A stretch of DNA of 64,000 nt from Sphingobacterium tenebrionis (GCF_037126265.1 NZ_JAYLLN010000005.1:1-64000), one strand, 5' to 3'. Positions 8,041-17,269 are shown, numbered from the stretch's first letter. Notes: generated by a model not told the origin, from the sequence alone. Numbers and translations: made by a program.

Positions 8041-8736
8041 ATGAATAATCTTTTTGGCAATCTACCCGTAGTAACAAAGAACCTACTGATCATCAATGTG
8101 CTGGTCTTCATAGCTTCGCAGCTGCTTCCATCCATGTATGGTCTGTTCGGAATCTTCTATCCCGATTCTCCAGCGTTTAAGGTATGGCAGATCATCACCT
8201 ACATGTTTATGCACGGTGGCTTTGCGCATATATTCTTTAATATGTTCGCCTTGGTGATGTTCGGGGCCACTATCGAACGAGTTTTGGGTTCCAAAAGATT
8301 CCTGAACTTCTATTTAATCTGTGGATTGGGGGCATTGGTCCTACAATATGGGGTACAGGCCTATGAGGTATACCAGATAACGGGATCAATCCGGCCTTTG
8401 CATGAATTGAGTGAGGCTGCACTTTCCCAAGTTTCTGGCGAGAACCTCACTACGCTACAAAACATCTATTCTACTCCGATGGTAGGAGCATCCGGCGCAA
8501 TTTACGGCTTGTTATTGGCTTTCGGATTCCTGTTCCCGAATGCTGAACTGATGTTGATATTTTTTCCAATCCCTGTGAAAGCGAAGTACTTCATTCCAGG
8601 ATTGATTTTGATAGAAATATATTTAGGATTTTCACATGGAGGATCATCCATAGCGCATTTGGCCCATGTGGGTGGTGCTTTATTTGGATATATCCTTTTG
8701 AAAGCCTGGAACATCCGAAGACCGAATATGTATTAA
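8041..8736 (+). CDS. Rhomboid intramembrane serine protease
   Basis: The 231-residue polytopic protein has the rhomboid core. HGGFAHIFFNMFAL lies in the second transmembrane helix, the nucleophile S151 is in GASGAIYG, and the catalytic base H209 is in HLAHVGGALFGY. An arginine-containing FGATIERVLG loop is also present. Rhomboids cut transmembrane substrates within the membrane; the substrate here cannot be predicted. It is followed after 7 bases by a rhomboid-fold protein without the catalytic residues and then by a membrane-anchored EEP hydrolase, so the three are probably co-transcribed. Confidence 0.93.
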   Translation: MNNLFGNLPVVTKNLLIINVLVFIASQLLPSMYGLFGIFYPDSPAFKVWQIITYMFMHGGFAHIFFNMFALVMFGATIERVLGSKRFLNFYLICGLGALVLQYGVQAYEVYQITGSIRPLHELSEAALSQVSGENLTTLQNIYSTPMVGASGAIYGLLLAFGFLFPNAELMLIFFPIPVKAKYFIPGLILIEIYLGFSHGGSSIAHLAHVGGALFGYILLKAWNIRRPNMY

Positions 8737-8743
8737 TATAACG

Positions 8744-9619
8744 ATGAGAAAAGAGAATGGATTAAAGGAATTTTTTAGAACGACCTACAAGACGGGGTCG
8801 CCTATCCCCTATTTCATTTCCATTCAGGCGGCTATCTTTATCATTATCCACTTATGCGATCTTTTGGTAGAGATCAATGTGATCAATTATCCATTGTATG
8901 ACAAGGCGGTCAGCAATTTGGGGCTTCCCATGGATTTCTCCCAATTTCTAAAACAACCCTGGTCATTAGTCACCTATCCATTCCTTTATACCGGATTATT
9001 CAATATTGTATTTGATTGTTTATGGCTCTATTGGATGGGTAATATCTTTATGAGCTTCTTGAACAAACGGCAGTTCTTGACCTTATACTTAAGTAGCTTC
9101 CTTGTAGGAGGATTATTACTCCTTGCGCTTGGACAGATCGACTTCTTAACCAAAGGCGCACAATCTTATCTATTTACCAGTTCTTTGGGTTTGGCCGCGC
9201 TGGTAGCGAGCTTAACGGTACTAGTCCCTAAAATGGAATTGAGGCTCTTTATCTTTGGTCGGGTCAAGTTCGTCACGCTGGCTGTTATCTTTCTGAGTTT
9301 AGAGTTCTTGTTCTACATTTTCGCGAATAGAGCTGGAGCGATCGTCTACCTGTTGAGCATTGCTTGGGGGGTATTGTTCATGAAGCAGCTGCAGGAAGGA
9401 AACGATTGGAGCAAGATCTTCAAACCTCGTCCAAAGAATAACCTACGCATCGTACATACCGAAACAAAAACGCTTACCTATAAAAGCTATAAGGCAGACC
9501 TTCCTAACCAGGATGTAATTGATGAAATTTTGGATAAAATTTCACAAAGTGGCTATGAAAGTCTATCTTCACGGGAAAAAGAAATCCTGTTTAAAGCAAG
9601 TAGAGAAGAGCAAGACTAA
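8744..9619 (+). CDS. Rhomboid-fold membrane protein lacking catalytic residues
   Basis: This 291-residue protein has about six hydrophobic segments with rhomboid spacing (LKQPWSLVTYPFLY, then NIVFDCLWLYWMGNIF), but FTSSLGLAALV replaces the GxSG active-site motif and no histidine occurs in the last transmembrane helix. A soluble tail follows, with VIDEILDKISQSGYESLSSR near the end, a short helical module often found C-terminal to Bacteroidota rhomboids. It looks like a pseudoprotease partner of the active rhomboid directly upstream. Its TAA stop overlaps the next ATG by one base (TAATG), which suggests translational coupling. Confidence 0.75.
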   Translation: MRKENGLKEFFRTTYKTGSPIPYFISIQAAIFIIIHLCDLLVEINVINYPLYDKAVSNLGLPMDFSQFLKQPWSLVTYPFLYTGLFNIVFDCLWLYWMGNIFMSFLNKRQFLTLYLSSFLVGGLLLLALGQIDFLTKGAQSYLFTSSLGLAALVASLTVLVPKMELRLFIFGRVKFVTLAVIFLSLEFLFYIFANRAGAIVYLLSIAWGVLFMKQLQEGNDWSKIFKPRPKNNLRIVHTETKTLTYKSYKADLPNQDVIDEILDKISQSGYESLSSREKEILFKASREEQD

Positions 9620-10722
9620 TGTTGATCAATAAGAAGAATTTAGGTTTTTTCAGTAAAACCATTATGATTGCCAACCTGATCGCTATCGGGGCTCTCCTAT
9701 TGTGTTATTCGGCATCCTTCATCAATCCGAAGTCTTTTTGGGCAATTGCCTTTCTCGGATTGGGTTATCTTCCTATCCTATTGATCAATATCGGCTTTGT
9801 AGGCTACTGGATCTTAAGAAAAGCCAAGTATTCCCTGTTTTCCTTGGTCGCCATTCTATTGGGCTGGAACCTGATGACCAAACATGTGGCCTTTAATTCC
9901 GTGGTTGAAAACAAACCAGATTCGGCCCTTCGGGTCATGACCTATAATGTACATATGCTTCAGCCTTTGGAGAAAACGGATGTTCCGGCCAAGGATCAAT
10001 TCGTAGACATCATTCAGGAAGCCAATCCTGATGTGCTTTGTGTACAGGAATTCAGCAGTACCATCCGGGGGAAAAAGAAATTCACGGAAACCGTACAGAA
10101 AAAGAACAACTTTGAGAACTTCTATTTTGCGCCATCGGAACAAAATGATTACAGCGCCTATGGACAGGCAATTTTCTCCAAATATCCGATCATCAATTCC
10201 GGATTGATCAAGAAGAATGAATATGGCATTAACCGGGTGATCTATGTGGATATCGTGAAGAACCTGGATACCATCCGCGTCTATAACGTTCACTTGCGGT
10301 CTTTCGGGCTTCAGAGCGAGGATAAGGAATTTATTCAAAATCCGAGCAGCACTGGCAATGAGGAGCAGAAGACGAAACAGGTTGGACGGAAGTTGAAATG
10401 GGCTTTCGAACAGCGGAGCAATCAGGCGGAATCCTTAGCTGAACATATGCAGGAAACGCATTACCCTAAGATCGTGATGGGCGATTTCAATGATACCCCG
10501 ATGTCCTACAGTGTGAATCTGATCGGCAAGAACATGAAGAATGCCTTTCAGGAAAAAGGGAATGGCTGGGGCGTGACCCATTTTGAAATGCTACCTATCT
10601 TACAGATCGATTATATTTTTGCGGATAAGCGCTTTTCGGTAAGCAATTACCAGGTCCTGAAAAAGAAATTATCGGACCATTATCCGGTATTTGCAGACCT
10701 CAGCCTACAACAGATCAATTAA
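9619..10722 (+). CDS. Membrane-anchored endonuclease/exonuclease/phosphatase-family protein
   Basis: The N-terminal 100 residues contain three hydrophobic helices. The rest is an EEP (DNase I-like) domain: RVMTYNVHML, the metal-binding glutamate in VLCVQEFSS, NVHLRSF, GDFNDTP, and a terminal SDHYPVFADL with the catalytic Asp-His pair. The family hydrolyses phosphodiester or phosphoester bonds in nucleic acids, lipids or inositol phosphates, and the substrate here is unknown. The start is fixed by the one-base overlap with the upstream gene. The protein ends 12 bases before the convergent protease gene, with no visible terminator. Confidence 0.85.
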   Translation: MLINKKNLGFFSKTIMIANLIAIGALLLCYSASFINPKSFWAIAFLGLGYLPILLINIGFVGYWILRKAKYSLFSLVAILLGWNLMTKHVAFNSVVENKPDSALRVMTYNVHMLQPLEKTDVPAKDQFVDIIQEANPDVLCVQEFSSTIRGKKKFTETVQKKNNFENFYFAPSEQNDYSAYGQAIFSKYPIINSGLIKKNEYGINRVIYVDIVKNLDTIRVYNVHLRSFGLQSEDKEFIQNPSSTGNEEQKTKQVGRKLKWAFEQRSNQAESLAEHMQETHYPKIVMGDFNDTPMSYSVNLIGKNMKNAFQEKGNGWGVTHFEMLPILQIDYIFADKRFSVSNYQVLKKKLSDHYPVFADLSLQQIN

Positions 10723-10734
10723 TAAATATTGTGA

Positions 10735-12327
10735 TTAGTTAATTTGGTTGAGTGCCAACTCGATAAAGTTATCGTATCTATTCTTCACTTTAAAATACGC
10801 TTCCCGACCAAAATAATACCTTCCCAATAGGGCTTCGATATCACTTTGGATCAGATCGTGGAGATCGTTCTGTTTGGCCGTAGACAAACGCAGTCCTTTC
10901 TGTGCTAAGAAACGAATGAAACTATTATATTCCGTGGCAGGCAGGGTATATCCTTGTAGAAAATTTTCAATGGAATAGGCCGGCAGTTTTCTTGTGAAGC
11001 GGCTGTAAACAAACTGCTCAATCAGGGAGGATTTGACCAGCTCCTGGTACAATAAGCTTACTTCATTGGAATCGACAGGGACTTTGATATCCGGCATGAT
11101 CCCACCGCCACTGTACAGTTTCTTACCCAAGCCCGTTTGATATGGCTTAGCATGGGCATAAGTGGTATCTAAGGACCATAGGCCATGGTACATGGACGGA
11201 TAATCCTTCATGTTGGACCAGTTTGGGGAATACTTGCGTTGTATACTTCTTCCAAGAGGGGTATAATACCGGGCGATACTGAGATTAATGGTCGAACCAT
11301 CGGAGAAATCAAAAAGTTCCTGAACGGTTGCTTTTCCGAAGGTCCTTCTACCGATCAGAATACCGCGATCCCAATCCTGTACAGCGCCAGCGACGACTTC
11401 TGAAGCAGAAGCGGTGCGCTCATTTACCAACACGACCAATTTACCCTGGGCGTAAGTTCCATTGGCTTCCGATAGAAAATCTCGCCTTGCTTCATGTGCA
11501 CCTTCGGTAAAAACCACCAGACGTTGATCGGCAAAGAATTCACTGGCCAATTTGATGGCGATGTGAAAATAACCACCCCCATTGTCCCTTAGATCCAGGA
11601 TCAGGTTCTTCGCTCCTTGTTTTTTAAGTTCTACAATCGCTTCCTTGAATTCATCAGCGGTTTTCAACCCGAACCTTCGAATGCGGATAAAACCAACCGT
11701 AGGTTGCAACATATAAGCCACATCCAGGGAACTCACATTGATCTGATCTCTTACGGCCTTTAATGGCAACGGTAATTGCACAGAATCCCGCTCTACATGC
11801 ATCTCCACCACCGAGCCTCGCTTCCCGCGCATCAGTTTTTCAACCTCTTCCTTGGAAATGGTGTTTCCGGAGATCTTCCGTTCACCGATCTTGAGGATCT
11901 TATCCCCGATTTTAAAGCCACCTTTATCAGCAGGACCATTGGTGATCAATCCCACGACGATCAGGGTATCGTTGAGGTTGAAATATTCCATCCCAATCCC
12001 TTCAAAAGTACCCTCAAGTACTTCGGTCTGGGTCCTGGATTCCACAGGCAATAAAAAAGCAGAATAAGGATCTAAGTGGGAAATAATATGGTTAATGGCA
12101 CCATTCTGGACGGAATCCATGTTGATGCTATCCACATAGCGGCTGGAAATTAGGTCGACAACTTGTTGGATTTTATAGGAATTATCAGACAGACCAATGG
12201 GCACCAAGGAACCTCCGGTATTGAATCCCTGTTGGTCAGAATAGTTCTGACCGAGGATTAATCCCAGCAAGAGGGTTGCCGCATAGGTTGCTGCTACGAA
12301 AATATTCCTTTTTCTTCCTTTATGCAT
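10735..12327 (-). CDS. S41-family C-terminal processing peptidase
   Basis: The 530-residue protein has an N-terminal signal-anchor, a PDZ domain (GIGMEYFNLNDTL to GGFKIGDKILKIGE) and an S41 protease core with the serine in NERTASASE and the catalytic lysine in GRRTFGKATVQE. CtpA/Prc-type proteases trim C-termini of envelope proteins in the periplasm. I used the ATG at 12327 (MHKGRKRN); a TTG six codons further upstream is less likely. The C-terminal 130 residues extend beyond the protease core, as is usual in Bacteroidota members. Confidence 0.92.
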   Translation of the reverse strand: MHKGRKRNIFVAATYAATLLLGLILGQNYSDQQGFNTGGSLVPIGLSDNSYKIQQVVDLISSRYVDSINMDSVQNGAINHIISHLDPYSAFLLPVESRTQTEVLEGTFEGIGMEYFNLNDTLIVVGLITNGPADKGGFKIGDKILKIGERKISGNTISKEEVEKLMRGKRGSVVEMHVERDSVQLPLPLKAVRDQINVSSLDVAYMLQPTVGFIRIRRFGLKTADEFKEAIVELKKQGAKNLILDLRDNGGGYFHIAIKLASEFFADQRLVVFTEGAHEARRDFLSEANGTYAQGKLVVLVNERTASASEVVAGAVQDWDRGILIGRRTFGKATVQELFDFSDGSTINLSIARYYTPLGRSIQRKYSPNWSNMKDYPSMYHGLWSLDTTYAHAKPYQTGLGKKLYSGGGIMPDIKVPVDSNEVSLLYQELVKSSLIEQFVYSRFTRKLPAYSIENFLQGYTLPATEYNSFIRFLAQKGLRLSTAKQNDLHDLIQSDIEALLGRYYFGREAYFKVKNRYDNFIELALNQIN

Positions 12328-12342
12328 TGTTGATTTGGTGGG

Positions 12343-12350
12343 CAAAAATA
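12343..12350 (-). promoter_or_regulatory. Candidate -7 box of the S41 peptidase gene
   Basis: TATTTTTG on the minus strand fits TAnnTTTG and lies 15 bases upstream of the chosen ATG. This supports the ATG over the TTG six codons upstream, which overlaps the box. Confidence 0.35.
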
Positions 12351-12464
12351 CTGAATAACAAATTGTTTAAAAGAATTTTAAAACAAATATTTACTAACAA
12401 TTCCCAGTCCAAAATAAGCTGTAACCAATTATAATTCCGCAATTTTCAATATTTTTACATTGAT

Positions 12465-13031
12465 ATGCATGAATTGGAACCGTATTACCACTGGCGCGAC
12501 GATTATATAGCCTCAGAAGACGAAAGAAGCCCTTTTTTTGGCACGATTTACAATGAATTCGAATTTGATAAAAAAGTGTATAACTTTTTGCTTCATCCCC
12601 AATGGGATCATTTTGGATCATTGACGCTGTACCTGAAGGTGCTGTATGTTGACTATGATCGCGGGTATACCATCATCGAGTTTATCGGTGAGTGGAATGA
12701 TGCCATCTATAACGACATCATGATCCTGAAAAGGGAGCTTATCGACCTGATGATCGATGAAGGGATCAATAAATTTATTTTGGTCGGGGAGAACGTACTG
12801 AACTTTCACGCTTCTGATGATTCCTATTATGAGGAGTGGTTTCAGGATGTGGAGGATGGATGGATCGTGGGTCTGAACTTCCGGGAGCATGTGATCAAGG
12901 AGTTTCAGGACAACCAGATCGATTATTACATCAACTTTGGCGAATACCTGAACAATTTTCCTTGGCGAACCCTCAAACCAAAACAATTGTTCCACCATAT
13001 TGAGGAACATATTCAACGTCGGTTGAATTAA
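12465..13031 (+). CDS. Conserved-looking acidic protein of unknown function
   Basis: The 188-residue product is soluble, acidic and rich in aromatic residues (EPYYHWRDDYIASEDE, DDSYYEEWFQDVEDGW). It has no signal peptide, membrane segment or motif that I recognise. The alternation of beta-like (YTIIEFIGEWND) and helical (ILKRELIDLMIDEGINKF) stretches suggests an alpha/beta fold. Codon use matches the neighbours and the reading frame is intact, so it is likely a real gene. It starts just upstream of fumC, which follows after 38 bases, and could be co-transcribed with it. Confidence 0.75.
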   Translation: MHELEPYYHWRDDYIASEDERSPFFGTIYNEFEFDKKVYNFLLHPQWDHFGSLTLYLKVLYVDYDRGYTIIEFIGEWNDAIYNDIMILKRELIDLMIDEGINKFILVGENVLNFHASDDSYYEEWFQDVEDGWIVGLNFREHVIKEFQDNQIDYYINFGEYLNNFPWRTLKPKQLFHHIEEHIQRRLN

Positions 13032-13038
13032 TTTTGCT

Positions 13039-13046
13039 TAAATTTG
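13039..13046 (+). promoter_or_regulatory. Candidate -7 box of fumC
   Basis: TAAATTTG fits the TAnnTTTG consensus 23 bases before the fumC ATG. It overlaps the upstream codons of the longer open frame, which supports the shorter start. No TTG was found at the ideal distance for a -33 box. Confidence 0.35.
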
Positions 13047-13069
13047 CCTTTATAAAAACATTTGTAATT

Positions 13070-14467
13070 ATGTCATTCAGAATAGAAAAAGACACCATGG
13101 GTGAGGTGCAAGTACCAGCAGATAAATACTGGGGAGCCCAAACCGAAAGATCTCGTAACAACTTCAAAATTGGACCGGCAGCATCTATGCCGAAAGAAAT
13201 CGTGGATGGATTTGCTTATTTGAAAAAAGCAGCAGCATATGCCAACCATGAATTAGGTGTATTACCTGTTGAGAAGCGTGACGCTATCGCAGCCGTATGT
13301 GATGAAATCCTTGCCGGAAAATTGGACGATCAATTTCCGTTGGTGATTTGGCAGACAGGATCAGGCACGCAATCGAACATGAATGTGAATGAGGTTGTCG
13401 CTAACCGCGCCCAAGTATTGGCTGGTGGTAAGATTGGCGAAGGTGAGCCTGTTCTTAAAGCAAATGATGATGTAAATAAATCGCAATCTTCCAACGATAC
13501 GTTCCCTACCGGGATGCATATTGCAGCTTACAAAGCCGTGGTTGATATTACCATCCCTGGTGTAGAAAAGCTACGCGATACCTTGAAAAGGAAATCTGAA
13601 GAGTTTATGAACGTGGTGAAGATCGGTCGTACGCACTTGATGGATGCCACTCCGTTAACCTTAGGACAGGAATTATCGGGTTATGTAGCGCAATTGAACT
13701 ATGGTTTGAAAGCGTTGAAAAACACCCTAGCGCATTTAGGTGAGCTTGCTTTAGGTGGAACTGCCGTAGGTACTGGATTGAACACGCCTAAAGGATATGA
13801 TGTGTTGGTAGCGAAATATATCGCCGAATTCACAGGTCTACCTTTTGTTACTGCAGAGAATAAATTTGAGGCTTTGGCAGCACACGATGCTATTGTGGAA
13901 TCACATGGTGCTTTGAAGCAATTGGCGGTTGCCTTGAATAAAATTGCCAATGATATCCGTATGATGGCTTCTGGTCCTCGTTCAGGCATCGGAGAGATCT
14001 TGATTCCGGAAAATGAGCCAGGATCTTCGATCATGCCAGGAAAAGTAAACCCTACGCAATGTGAAGCATTGACGATGGTTGCCGCACAGGTTATGGGTAA
14101 TGATGTAGCGATCACGATCGGTGGTACGCAGGGTCATTACGAACTGAACGTGTTCAAACCTGTCATGGCAGCGAATTTCCTACAATCTGCTCGTTTGATC
14201 GGTGATGCATGTGTATCTTTTGAGGAGCACTGTGCGATCGGTATTGAGCCGAATTATGCGCGTATCAAAGAGTTGGTTGATAATTCCTTGATGTTGGTGA
14301 CTGCCTTGAATACGAAAATTGGCTATTACAAAGCGGCTGAGATTGCGCAGACAGCACATAAGAACAATTCTACCTTGAAAGAAACTGCTATTTCGCTAGG
14401 TTATGTGACTGCTGAGGAATTTGATGAATGGGTGAAACCAGAAGAAATGGTAGGAAGCTTAAAATAA
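13070..14467 (+). CDS. fumC: Class II fumarate hydratase
   Basis: Fumarase C reversibly hydrates fumarate to malate in the TCA cycle and needs no iron-sulfur cluster. The 465-residue protein shows all signature regions: TGSGTQSNMN near 100, GRTHLMDATPLTLGQE near 185, and the catalytic loop GSSIMPGKVNP at 318-328. I placed the start at the ATG at 13070 (MSFRIEKDTMG). The open frame extends 12 codons upstream, but that extension is hydrophobic and foreign to the family. A TAAATTTG box at 13039-13046 lies within that extension and is a candidate promoter. Confidence 0.96.
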   Translation: MSFRIEKDTMGEVQVPADKYWGAQTERSRNNFKIGPAASMPKEIVDGFAYLKKAAAYANHELGVLPVEKRDAIAAVCDEILAGKLDDQFPLVIWQTGSGTQSNMNVNEVVANRAQVLAGGKIGEGEPVLKANDDVNKSQSSNDTFPTGMHIAAYKAVVDITIPGVEKLRDTLKRKSEEFMNVVKIGRTHLMDATPLTLGQELSGYVAQLNYGLKALKNTLAHLGELALGGTAVGTGLNTPKGYDVLVAKYIAEFTGLPFVTAENKFEALAAHDAIVESHGALKQLAVALNKIANDIRMMASGPRSGIGEILIPENEPGSSIMPGKVNPTQCEALTMVAAQVMGNDVAITIGGTQGHYELNVFKPVMAANFLQSARLIGDACVSFEEHCAIGIEPNYARIKELVDNSLMLVTALNTKIGYYKAAEIAQTAHKNNSTLKETAISLGYVTAEEFDEWVKPEEMVGSLK

Positions 14468-14471
14468 GTTA

Positions 14472-15002
14472 GTGGTTAAAAATAAAAATACATATTCTTT
14501 AAGAAAAGTATACCTGTCCTTGATGGGTATACTTTTTCTATTGGGGAGCTGTACGCGACATTCTGATATGCAGGATGAGGGGGCAGAATTTTTCCAAGGG
14601 GTTTGGGTGCAGGATAGCGTCAGTAATTCCTCGGAAACCCTGAACTACAACCTGCATGAATTTAAGGTAACCTGTGATTCTATCTATGCGACCATTAAGG
14701 TGAATAATAAGATCAAAACGATCCCTGATAGTTGTTATGGGGATGGAAATTGGAAGGAATATGCCAAAGCGGTATATGTGGTGCGTGGGGATAGTATCAT
14801 TGTGGAAGGGGTGTATACCAAGGAAAATGGCAAACAGAAGATTTCCGGATGTTATAAAAATGGGCCATATGTGCCTAGGTTCAAGATCGCTTATTCGAGT
14901 AAGGATAGTGTGGTGTTGGAGAATAGATTTGAAGCACGTGCTATCGTGCTGAAGAAGGTTGCAGATATTTCTTGTGTGCCGAAGAAGAGATGGGAGATGT
15001 AG
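14472..15002 (+). CDS. Small lipoprotein linked to fumC
   Basis: The 176-residue protein begins with a GTG four bases after the fumC stop, has a basic n-region, a hydrophobic stretch and a lipobox LLGSC around residue 27, so it is probably a lipoprotein of the cell envelope. The mature part has beta-rich spacing (WVQDSVSNSSETLNYNLHEF, YVVRGDSIIVEGVYTKENGK) like a small barrel or lipocalin-type domain. The close spacing implies co-transcription with fumC. Its function is unknown; homologues may be named after the neighbouring fumarase by transfer, but nothing here suggests enzyme activity. Confidence 0.75.
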   Translation: MVKNKNTYSLRKVYLSLMGILFLLGSCTRHSDMQDEGAEFFQGVWVQDSVSNSSETLNYNLHEFKVTCDSIYATIKVNNKIKTIPDSCYGDGNWKEYAKAVYVVRGDSIIVEGVYTKENGKQKISGCYKNGPYVPRFKIAYSSKDSVVLENRFEARAIVLKKVADISCVPKKRWEM

Positions 15003-15006
15003 GTTT

Positions 15007-15365
15007 TAGATGATAGATGATAGATGTTAGACGATAGACCTTTTTCCGTCATTGCAAGGAGGTACGACGAAGCAATCTTTCCGTCGCTGTCATGGTGAGC
15101 GTAGTCGAACCATCTGTTCGTATACAACCGTACAGATCCTTCGACTACGCTCAGGATGACAAAGACTAAACTCACCATGACAAAGACTACGCTCACCATG
15201 ACAAAGACTATACTCAGGATGACAGACTAAAGATTGCTTCGTTCCTCGCAATGACGCGAAAAACCTTGCAATGACGCGAAAAACCTCGCAATGAAAAAAA
15301 GTTTCGACGACACGAAAGGTCTAACGTCTAATATCTATCATCTAATATCTATTATCTATCATCTA
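15007..15365. repeat. Composite inverted-repeat element with TAG-rich arms and nested REP palindromes
   Basis: This element fills the whole 368-bp gap between two convergent genes. The outer arms are built from TAGATGATAGAT-like units: left 15007-15041 (inner edge GATAGACCT), right 15317-15365 (inner edge AGGTCTAACG). The innermost 24 bases of the arms pair at 22 positions. Inside lie REP-like outer arms (about 15048-15079 and 15230-15255) and an inner palindrome at 15090-15160. Two tandem arrays follow: a 21-bp unit three times (15161-15223) and a 20-bp unit about 2.5 times (15247-15294). No gene or conventional terminator is visible. Confidence 0.8.
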
Positions 15366-15370
15366 CAATC

Positions 15371-16477
15371 TTAGTTTATCAACTTCGTTTCATCCGATGA
15401 TTTCAATATATGGTTTTTGAGTTCTGTTTCGGCTTGTAATAGCTCTTGTTCAGCGACCTTACGTTTTTCACGGCCATCTTTTTGGATACGCAATACCTCT
15501 TCGATCGTCGTAATGATATCCGTATTGGCTTTTTTGATGGTATCCATATCAATAATACCCCTTTCGGTTTCCTTCGCTACATTGATGGTAGCTTCCTTCA
15601 GCATTTCCGAATTCCTCTTCAATAACTCATTGGTAGCATCTGTTACTGCTCGTTGAGCTTCCAAAGCGCTTTGCGCATGGGCAATCCCTAAGGTCAAGAC
15701 CATCTGGTTTTTCCATAGCGGTAGGGTATTCACAATACTCGATTGGATCTTTTCCATCAAGGAACTGCTGTTGCTCTGGATCATACGGATCTGCGGAGCG
15801 GTTTGAAGAACAACCATTCTGGTCAGTTTCAGATCATGCACCTTACGCTCAAAACGCACAACATGTTGCTCCAGATCTTTGTATTCCTGGATCTTGTGCT
15901 GATCGCCTGTGGCTTCAGCTTCTGATTTCAATGCCGGTAAGGTATGGTTGATCACTTCATCCAACTTCTCCTCCCCTGCTTTGATATGCAAGGAAAGGTC
16001 CTTGAAATATTGTTGGTTCTGTACAAAAAGCTTGTCAAAGATGTTGACATCCTTCGCCAGGTTTTTATAATGCCCTTCCAATTTCAATTCAATATTGTGG
16101 ATATTGGTCTCTACCGATGAATATTCCGTACGCATGCGGCCAATCTTTTTCTTGATGTTATCAAAGAAAGGCAACAAGGGTTTTTTATTCATTTTTTCGT
16201 CGAATCCTCTGATCTCCGAACGCAGATTGACTAGAATATCCTCTGCACCACCCAAGTCTTTTGTGCGCACCTGTTTCAGAATCTCATTCGAGAAATTGCT
16301 CACATTACTTTGGGTTCCCACGCCGAACTGAATAATATCCGTAGTCGATTTCAGGTTGATCTTATCTTTATATTGTTGGATCAGGGCCTTTTCTTCCTCC
16401 GTGAAGTTCACTTGGATTTCCGCAGGTTTATTCTTCTCCTGATCATCATTTAAATGTGTCAAATCTAGATTTGCCAT
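15371..16477 (-). CDS. TelA-family protein (toxic anion resistance family)
   Basis: The 368-residue protein is almost entirely helical and lacks a signal peptide. It matches the TelA/KlaA family, named after tellurite-resistance loci but usually chromosomal and linked to envelope or cell-wall stress and antimicrobial tolerance. Recognisable parts are the central SSVETNIHNIELKLEGHYKN region, LFVQNQQYFKDLSLHIKAGE, and the late NQMVLTLGIAHAQSALEAQR segment. It lies 6 bases downstream of a membrane-protein gene, forming the two-gene arrangement in which TelA usually occurs. The stop is 5 bases from the repeat element described above. Confidence 0.88.
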   Translation of the reverse strand: MANLDLTHLNDDQEKNKPAEIQVNFTEEEKALIQQYKDKINLKSTTDIIQFGVGTQSNVSNFSNEILKQVRTKDLGGAEDILVNLRSEIRGFDEKMNKKPLLPFFDNIKKKIGRMRTEYSSVETNIHNIELKLEGHYKNLAKDVNIFDKLFVQNQQYFKDLSLHIKAGEEKLDEVINHTLPALKSEAEATGDQHKIQEYKDLEQHVVRFERKVHDLKLTRMVVLQTAPQIRMIQSNSSSLMEKIQSSIVNTLPLWKNQMVLTLGIAHAQSALEAQRAVTDATNELLKRNSEMLKEATINVAKETERGIIDMDTIKKANTDIITTIEEVLRIQKDGREKRKVAEQELLQAETELKNHILKSSDETKLIN

Positions 16478-16483
16478 AATTTC

Positions 16484-17269
16484 TTAATCTTTTAAAAGGT
16501 TTCTACTTTTTAATGTCTGTAAATACACGTCGCTCTCTGCGGAAACATCCAACAATCCCATCTTGAACTGATTGGTCACTTCCTGTTCGATGGCCACCGC
16601 AGCCTGACGTATCACCGCTTCCAACTTCTGCTTGGACTCGGATGTGATGGTATTATTCAAGCGTGCATTCTCCAACTCATCATACTGCATCAATACGTTC
16701 ACCACCGTGGAGTGTCGCACCAAGAATTTCTCTGCCTCCCGTTTGTCTTTCTTTTCCAATAATTGGAACAGACGGAGGATATTGTCGATATCTTTTTGGA
16801 TATTTCTATTTTCGATTTCCTTGCGCCAGTGAAGTAAGCGCTCCACAAATAACTGCGGGGTATCGATGCTAGGTGCCGCTATTTCCAATCGCTTTTGGGA
16901 ATCTATGCTGGAGATCCAATACAGATCCCTTACTTCTCCCAATTCCAACCGTTGTAGGTAAGGTTTGGCCTGGTTCAATAACAGCCCATTACCTACCACA
17001 TAGGTAAGTACCGATCCTCCCAATGTAAGGAACATCGCCTGACTCAACGCACCAAAGAAATAAAAAAAGGAAACCATGAGCGCCAGCTCCACAGCCAGAA
17101 GAACCCAGGAAGTGATGTACCAAGAACGTACCTTCGCACGTCTTGCCTGATTCATCATCACTAAAGGGGTAATGTGTATAGGAAAAGGAAGAAACATAAC
17201 GACGGATAATACAGTCCATACCATTTGTCTAATCTCCCAAGTCCTACTTTTTTTCGTTGCCCAACCCAT
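16484..17269 (-). CDS. Membrane protein with cytoplasmic helical domain, TelA partner
   Basis: The 261-residue product has three or four hydrophobic helices in the first 100 residues (MVWTVLSVVMFLPFPIHITP, WVLLAVELALMVSFFYFFGA, MFLTLGGSVLTYVVGNGLLL) and a helical tail with IENRNIQKDIDNILRLFQLL and KLEAVIRQAAVAIEQEV. This layout resembles XpaC-like proteins encoded next to telA in Firmicutes, though I cannot show homology. It is the first gene of a tight pair with telA and would be translated just before it. The role is inferred from the neighbour only. Confidence 0.7.
   Translation of the reverse strand: MGWATKKSRTWEIRQMVWTVLSVVMFLPFPIHITPLVMMNQARRAKVRSWYITSWVLLAVELALMVSFFYFFGALSQAMFLTLGGSVLTYVVGNGLLLNQAKPYLQRLELGEVRDLYWISSIDSQKRLEIAAPSIDTPQLFVERLLHWRKEIENRNIQKDIDNILRLFQLLEKKDKREAEKFLVRHSTVVNVLMQYDELENARLNNTITSESKQKLEAVIRQAAVAIEQEVTNQFKMGLLDVSAESDVYLQTLKSRNLLKD

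Noticed and set aside
13034..13069. Longer start for fumC
   Set aside because: The extra residues are hydrophobic, not family-like, and overlap a TAAATTTG promoter box; the ATG at 13070 fits.
14891..15199. 102-codon minus-strand ORF covering the lipoprotein end and the repeat
   Set aside because: It is repeat-derived and overlaps a real gene end.
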